Origin: Eubacteriales Family XIII. Incertae Sedis bacterium
Lineage (GTDB): Bacteria > Bacillota > Clostridia > Peptostreptococcales > Anaerovoracaceae
Direction: 5' to 3'
DNA length: 64,000 bases
NCBI GenBank assembly: GCA_031272365.1
Contig: JAISTX010000066.1
Location: 33,938-97,937 of the forward strand
The position numbers were made by a program, and so were the translations under genes. Shown here one piece after another: positions 60,401 through 64,000 of this stretch (positions within the stretch are counted from its first letter, which is position 1; every line of letters starts with the position of its first letter). The notes beneath the pieces were generated by a model. That model had not been told where the DNA came from. It ran no database searches and saw only the letters and a program-made list of their open reading frames with translations.

Positions 60401-61900
60401 ATGGAAGACGAGTACGTACTACAGCTACAGCACATCCGCAAGGAATACCCCGGCGTCGTCGCGCTGAAGGATGTCACCTTGGAGGTCAAGAAGGGCGAGG
60501 TGCTCGCCCTGGTCGGCGAGAACGGCGCGGGGAAGTCGACGCTGATCAAGACCTGCTCCGGCGCGGTCATACCGACTTCCGGCAAGATCATCGTGAACGG
60601 CAAGGAGTTCACGAGCATGACCCCCCAACGCGCCGCGGAAAACGGCATCGCAATCATTTACCAGGAATTCAATAATGTAAAAGGCCTGTCCGCTGCAGAA
60701 AACCTGTTTCTGGGCCGTCCGATCAAGAAGGGCTTCGTTGTCGACAAAGCCGCGATGGAGAGGGAGGCCGAGCGGGCCTTCGCGCAGCTCAACATCAAGA
60801 TCAACCCGAAGACGCTCGTCGGGCGCCTGACGGTCGGGTACCAGCAGATGATCGAGATCGCGAAGGCGATCGAGCAGGACGCGAAGATCCTCATCATGGA
60901 CGAGCCGTCGGCCCCGCTGACGAGCGCGGAGGTGGAGAGCATGTTCAAGGTCGTCGCGCTCCTCAAGGAAAAGGGCGTGTCGATCATCTACATCTCCCAC
61001 CGGCTGGAGGAGATCTTCCGGCTGTCCGACCGCGTCGTAGTCCTGCGCGACGGCGAGTACATCAAGACGCTGAACACGAAGGACACGAACATCGACGAGC
61101 TGATCCACCTGATGGTGGGGCGCGAGCTGACGGAGTCCTACCCGCCGCGCCCAAACTGCACAACGGACGAGGTGGTGCTGGAGATGCAGGACGTATGCGG
61201 CAACGGCGACGAGGACATCAACCTGAAGATCCGCAAGGGCGAGGTGCTGGGCCTCGGCGGCCTCGTGGGGGCGGGGCGCACGGAGCTCGCGCAGATGATC
61301 TTCGGCGCGGCAAAGAAAACGAGCGGGAAAATCATCTACAAGGGCAAGGAGATCAACCCGCGCTCCCCGCGCGAGGCGATCGACCTCGGCATCGCGCTCG
61401 TGCCCGAGGACCGGAAGCGGCACGGCGTGCTGCTCGGCATCTCGGTCAAAAACAACATCAACATGCCGATCTACGGGCGGATATCCCGCCTGTCCGTGAT
61501 CAACTCCAAGACCGAATCGAACACGGCCGTCAAATACAAGGACGAGTTGATGATCAAGACGCCGACGCTCCGGCAGGAGGTGAAAAACCTCTCCGGCGGC
61601 AACCAGCAGAAGGTCATCCTCGCCAAGTGGATCGCGGCCAACGCGGAGCTGATCATCTTCGACGAGCCCACGCGCGGCATCGACGTGGGCGCAAAATACG
61701 AGATCTACAAACTGATCAACGACCTCGCCATAGGGGGCAAGACCGTGCTGCTCATCTCCTCGGAGATGGAGGAGCTCATGGGCATGTCCGACCGGATCCT
61801 CGTTTTGGCCGAGGGCCGCATCACGGGCGAGCTGCAAAAGGAAGCATTCAACCAGGATACCATCATGCGCATGGCGTCTGCCGCCAAGGAGGCATCGTAA
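60401..61900 (+). CDS. Sugar ABC transporter ATP-binding protein (RbsA-like)
   Basis: A 499-residue double ATPase. The first domain has LVGENGAGKSTLIKTCSGA, the switch region IYQEFNNVKGLSAAENLFLG and a D-E-P Walker B in AKILIMDEPSAPLTSAEVES. The second has the degenerate P-loop GLVGAGRTELAQMIFGAA of RbsA proteins, signature NLSGGNQQKVILAKWIA and FDEPTRGIDVGAKYEIYKL. ATG 60401 is eight bases after GAGGG. It energises the permease that follows one base later. Confidence 0.94.
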   Translation: MEDEYVLQLQHIRKEYPGVVALKDVTLEVKKGEVLALVGENGAGKSTLIKTCSGAVIPTSGKIIVNGKEFTSMTPQRAAENGIAIIYQEFNNVKGLSAAENLFLGRPIKKGFVVDKAAMEREAERAFAQLNIKINPKTLVGRLTVGYQQMIEIAKAIEQDAKILIMDEPSAPLTSAEVESMFKVVALLKEKGVSIIYISHRLEEIFRLSDRVVVLRDGEYIKTLNTKDTNIDELIHLMVGRELTESYPPRPNCTTDEVVLEMQDVCGNGDEDINLKIRKGEVLGLGGLVGAGRTELAQMIFGAAKKTSGKIIYKGKEINPRSPREAIDLGIALVPEDRKRHGVLLGISVKNNINMPIYGRISRLSVINSKTESNTAVKYKDELMIKTPTLRQEVKNLSGGNQQKVILAKWIAANAELIIFDEPTRGIDVGAKYEIYKLINDLAIGGKTVLLISSEMEELMGMSDRILVLAEGRITGELQKEAFNQDTIMRMASAAKEAS

Positions 61901-61901
61901 A

Positions 61902-62867
61902 ATGAGAGAGTCTGAATTCAACCGCGACGCAGTTGTTGCAGTCCTGAAGGACCGGGCCATCTGGCTCGTGTTCATCGTGATGTTCATCGTTTTCACCGTC
62001 ACGAGCGACAAATTCCTTTCGGCGAACAACATCTTCCTGATCTGCCGCCAGGTGTCGATGTTTGGCATCGCCTCGATCGGCATGACCTTCGTCATCCTGC
62101 TCGCGGGCATCGACCTTGCCACGGGTTCCATCATCACGTTCGTGAACGTGTTTTGTGCCTACCTGATGGTGAAGGCCGGGTTCGGCATGGTCTCGGCGGT
62201 GGTGCTCGCGCTCGCCATCTCCATCGCCATCGGCTTCTTCAACGGCTTCCTCGTGTCGACGATCGGCATCCCGGCCATTATTGCCACGTTCGCCACGCAG
62301 ACGATCTTCGCCGGCGCCTCGTACCTGCTATGCAAGGGCGTGCCCATCAACGGGTTTGACCCGGCGTTCAAATTCATCGGCCAGGGCTACGTGGGCCCGG
62401 TGCCGGTGCCGGTCATCATCATGGCCGTCTGCTTCGCCGTCGGCAGCTTCATATTGAACAAGACGTATTTCGGGCGATATTTCTATGCGGTCGGCGGCAA
62501 CGAGGAGGCGGCGAAGCTGTCCGGCATCCGCGTCGGCAACATCAAATACCTCGTCTACACGCTCTCCGGCTTCTTCGCGGGCCTGGCGGGCATCGTGATG
62601 CTGTCCCGCACGAACAGCGCGCAGCCGACGGCGGGCCTCGGCTACGAGTTCGACGTCATCACGTGCGTCGTGCTCGGCGGCGTGTCCATCATGGGCGGCT
62701 ACGGGAAGATGTCCAACGTCATCGCGGGCGTGCTCATCATCGGCGTTTTGACCAACGGCATGATCCTGCTCGACGTCCACGACTACATGCAGATGGTCAT
62801 CAAGGGCATCGTCCTGATCCTCGCGGTCGGCTTCGACAGCCTGCAAAACAAGACACGCATCGCGTGA
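61902..62867 (+). CDS. Sugar ABC transporter permease (RbsC-like)
   Basis: A 321-residue membrane protein with about eight to ten hydrophobic segments. MTFVILLAGIDLATGSIITF is the RbsC-type N-terminal motif, YFYAVGGNEEAAKLSGIRVG the cytoplasmic loop contacting the ATPase, and LGGVSIMGGYGKMSNVIAGV the late-segment signature. Its stop overlaps the start of the glycyl radical enzyme (TGATG). Confidence 0.94.
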   Translation: MRESEFNRDAVVAVLKDRAIWLVFIVMFIVFTVTSDKFLSANNIFLICRQVSMFGIASIGMTFVILLAGIDLATGSIITFVNVFCAYLMVKAGFGMVSAVVLALAISIAIGFFNGFLVSTIGIPAIIATFATQTIFAGASYLLCKGVPINGFDPAFKFIGQGYVGPVPVPVIIMAVCFAVGSFILNKTYFGRYFYAVGGNEEAAKLSGIRVGNIKYLVYTLSGFFAGLAGIVMLSRTNSAQPTAGLGYEFDVITCVVLGGVSIMGGYGKMSNVIAGVLIIGVLTNGMILLDVHDYMQMVIKGIVLILAVGFDSLQNKTRIA

Positions 62868-64000
62868 TGAGACCAAAGGCCCTATCCCAAAGGATCGCCT
62901 ATCTGGCGGACCGCTTCGAGGAAGACTACAGGGCGCAGCGCGACCTGGATGAGAGGGGGCAGGTCTACCGGGAGGTGTTCCGCGCGCACGAAGGCGAAAG
63001 CGCGGCGCGGAAGACCGCGCTGGGGCTGTGCGCCTTCCTGGAGAAGAAGCGGATCCTCGTCCGGGAGTACGACCTTCTGGCGGGCAATGTGGAGTACTAC
63101 GACTACACGGACACGCTGCCTTACCACAACCGCAAAGTGGACAAGCATCTGTACGGGGCCGGCAATGCCGACCCCTTTGCTACGGATATCGAGATCGAGC
63201 GTTGCATGGCGCTGAAGGCACTGGCGGCGGGCAGCCCGGAGGCGGCACTGCTCGGGCGTTTCCAGCACGCCTGCGACTGCCGGCTGTTTGTCCGGTGGGG
63301 GAGCGGGCATCTCGTCGCGGGCTACCGGAAATTGGTCGCGCATGGTCTGGCGGCCACGATCCGCGAAGGGGAGGCCTGCCTCGAGCGGCACGGCGCGGAC
63401 CGGGAACGCCGGGAATGTGTCGAAAACATGCTCATGGTTTGCCGTGCGGCGCAAGGGTATTTCCTACGCTATGCCGACCAGGCTTTGGCCTTGGCGCACG
63501 AGACGCGGTCGCCCGATTGGCGGAAATCGCTGCTGCGCATTTCGAACGCGTGCCGCAACCTGACGGAGAAACCCGCCGCGGATTTTTTCGAGGCCGTGCA
63601 GATGGTCCTCCTCGTCCACGACGTCATCGTCTGCGAAAGCCAGTCCGGATCCCTGTCGCTCGGGCGGCTCGACCAGCTCCTCTACCCGTACTATGAGCGG
63701 GATTTGGGAAGCGGGCGGATCACGGAGGGGGAGGCGCAGGATCTGATCTGCGCCCTGTGGCTCAAGCTCTCCCGGATGCGGGAGGGGTTCCAGAACGTGA
63801 CGCTGGGCGGTTGCGACCGCCTGGGCCGGTTTGCCGGCAACGCGGTCACGCTGTTTTGCCTCAAGGCGTCCTACGACATCCGCATGGACCAGCCGCTCGT
63901 GTCGCTCCGGTGCACGAAAGATATGCCGGATGCCTTCTGGGAGGAAGCGGTCGCGCTGATGCGCACGGGCACGGGCTTCCCCGCGCTGTTCAACGACGAC
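62867..64000 (+). CDS. Glycyl radical enzyme (pyruvate formate-lyase/dehydratase family), 3' end outside window
   Basis: The frame from ATG 62867 is open to the window end: 378 residues of what should be about 800. RIAYLADRFEEDYRAQRDLD and LVREYDLLAGNVEYYDYTD resemble the PFL-domain start, and SLSLGRLDQLLYPYYERDLG, ALWLKLSRMREGFQNVTLGG and SYDIRMDQPLVSLRCT the middle of the family. The catalytic Cys and the glycyl-radical loop lie beyond the window, so lyase, diol dehydratase and decarboxylase types cannot be told apart. The operon context (SDR, sugar ABC transporter) favours a polyol or sulfo-sugar dehydratase/lyase. An activating radical-SAM enzyme is expected downstream. Confidence 0.85.
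   Translation, partial: MRPKALSQRIAYLADRFEEDYRAQRDLDERGQVYREVFRAHEGESAARKTALGLCAFLEKKRILVREYDLLAGNVEYYDYTDTLPYHNRKVDKHLYGAGNADPFATDIEIERCMALKALAAGSPEAALLGRFQHACDCRLFVRWGSGHLVAGYRKLVAHGLAATIREGEACLERHGADRERRECVENMLMVCRAAQGYFLRYADQALALAHETRSPDWRKSLLRISNACRNLTEKPAADFFEAVQMVLLVHDVIVCESQSGSLSLGRLDQLLYPYYERDLGSGRITEGEAQDLICALWLKLSRMREGFQNVTLGGCDRLGRFAGNAVTLFCLKASYDIRMDQPLVSLRCTKDMPDAFWEEAVALMRTGTGFPALFNDD

Overview
The window is GC-rich chromosomal DNA from an anaerobic bacterium, most likely a high-GC member of the Clostridia. The evidence is indirect: strong AGGAGG-type ribosome sites, frequent TTG/GTG starts, indolepyruvate:ferredoxin oxidoreductase, a Ptb/Buk pair, a glycyl radical enzyme, the rpsO-pnp-M16 peptidase order, and LxGC lipoprotein signals. 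I cannot name a genus or species. I found no rRNA, tRNA or CRISPR array.

Layout. (1) 1-8.8 kb is worn accessory DNA. It holds a 5'-cut DUF4132/MolR-like giant protein, an AAA-ATPase/PD-(D/E)XK protein, a scar where three unrelated gene pieces meet (HpcH/HpaI aldolase tail, NCS1-type permease N-terminus, nitroreductase), a threonine-aldolase-like enzyme, an aminotransferase stub, and an Rpn-type nuclease with an in-frame TGA. (2) 8.8-11 kb is a two-gene radical-SAM DNA modification/repair module whose promoter suggests a leaderless mRNA. (3) 11-16 kb and 26.4-32.7 kb carry iorA-iorB and the complete shikimate pathway (aroB-aroA, then aroC-aroK-ppiC-aroE-aroF-pheA-aroQ), with many ATGA/TAATG overlaps. 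(4) A block of about 10 kb sits between aroA and aroC: a palindromic multi-hairpin element and repeats, a DUF2148 protein, three tandem PstS-like proteins with an unknown C-terminal half, and two related lipoproteins. (5) 32.7-39.7 kb holds a UBA-like/DUF4342 membrane protein with a response regulator and histidine kinase, then rpsO, pnp, an M16 peptidase and convergent acpS.

(6) 39.8-57.1 kb is a long redox/acyl-metabolism region. It has an old-yellow-enzyme-type Fe-S flavoenzyme, a LysR regulator, a lone acyl carrier protein, a CocE-like hydrolase, a fumarate-reductase-like flavoprotein, a divergently transcribed NuoF-mini plus NuoG/GltD-type electron-transfer pair, a phosphate acyltransferase and butyrate-type kinase, three MFS carriers, a flavodoxin-like protein with a zinc ribbon, and a URO-D-like protein. 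I read it as uptake, reduction and acyl-phosphate-linked energy recovery from an unknown organic acid; the substrate is not readable from sequence. (7) 57.1-64 kb is a ROK-regulated sugar-type locus: ROK regulator, SDR dehydrogenase behind a perfect consensus promoter with two TTTATAAA sites, an RbsBAC-type ABC transporter, and a glycyl radical enzyme cut by the window edge.

Most promising for novelty: the PstS-like trio and the palindromic element inside the split aro cluster, the three-gene scar at 5-6 kb, the stop-supplying GAATTGA repeats at iorB and aroE ends, and the ACP/flavoenzyme/Ptb-Buk region.
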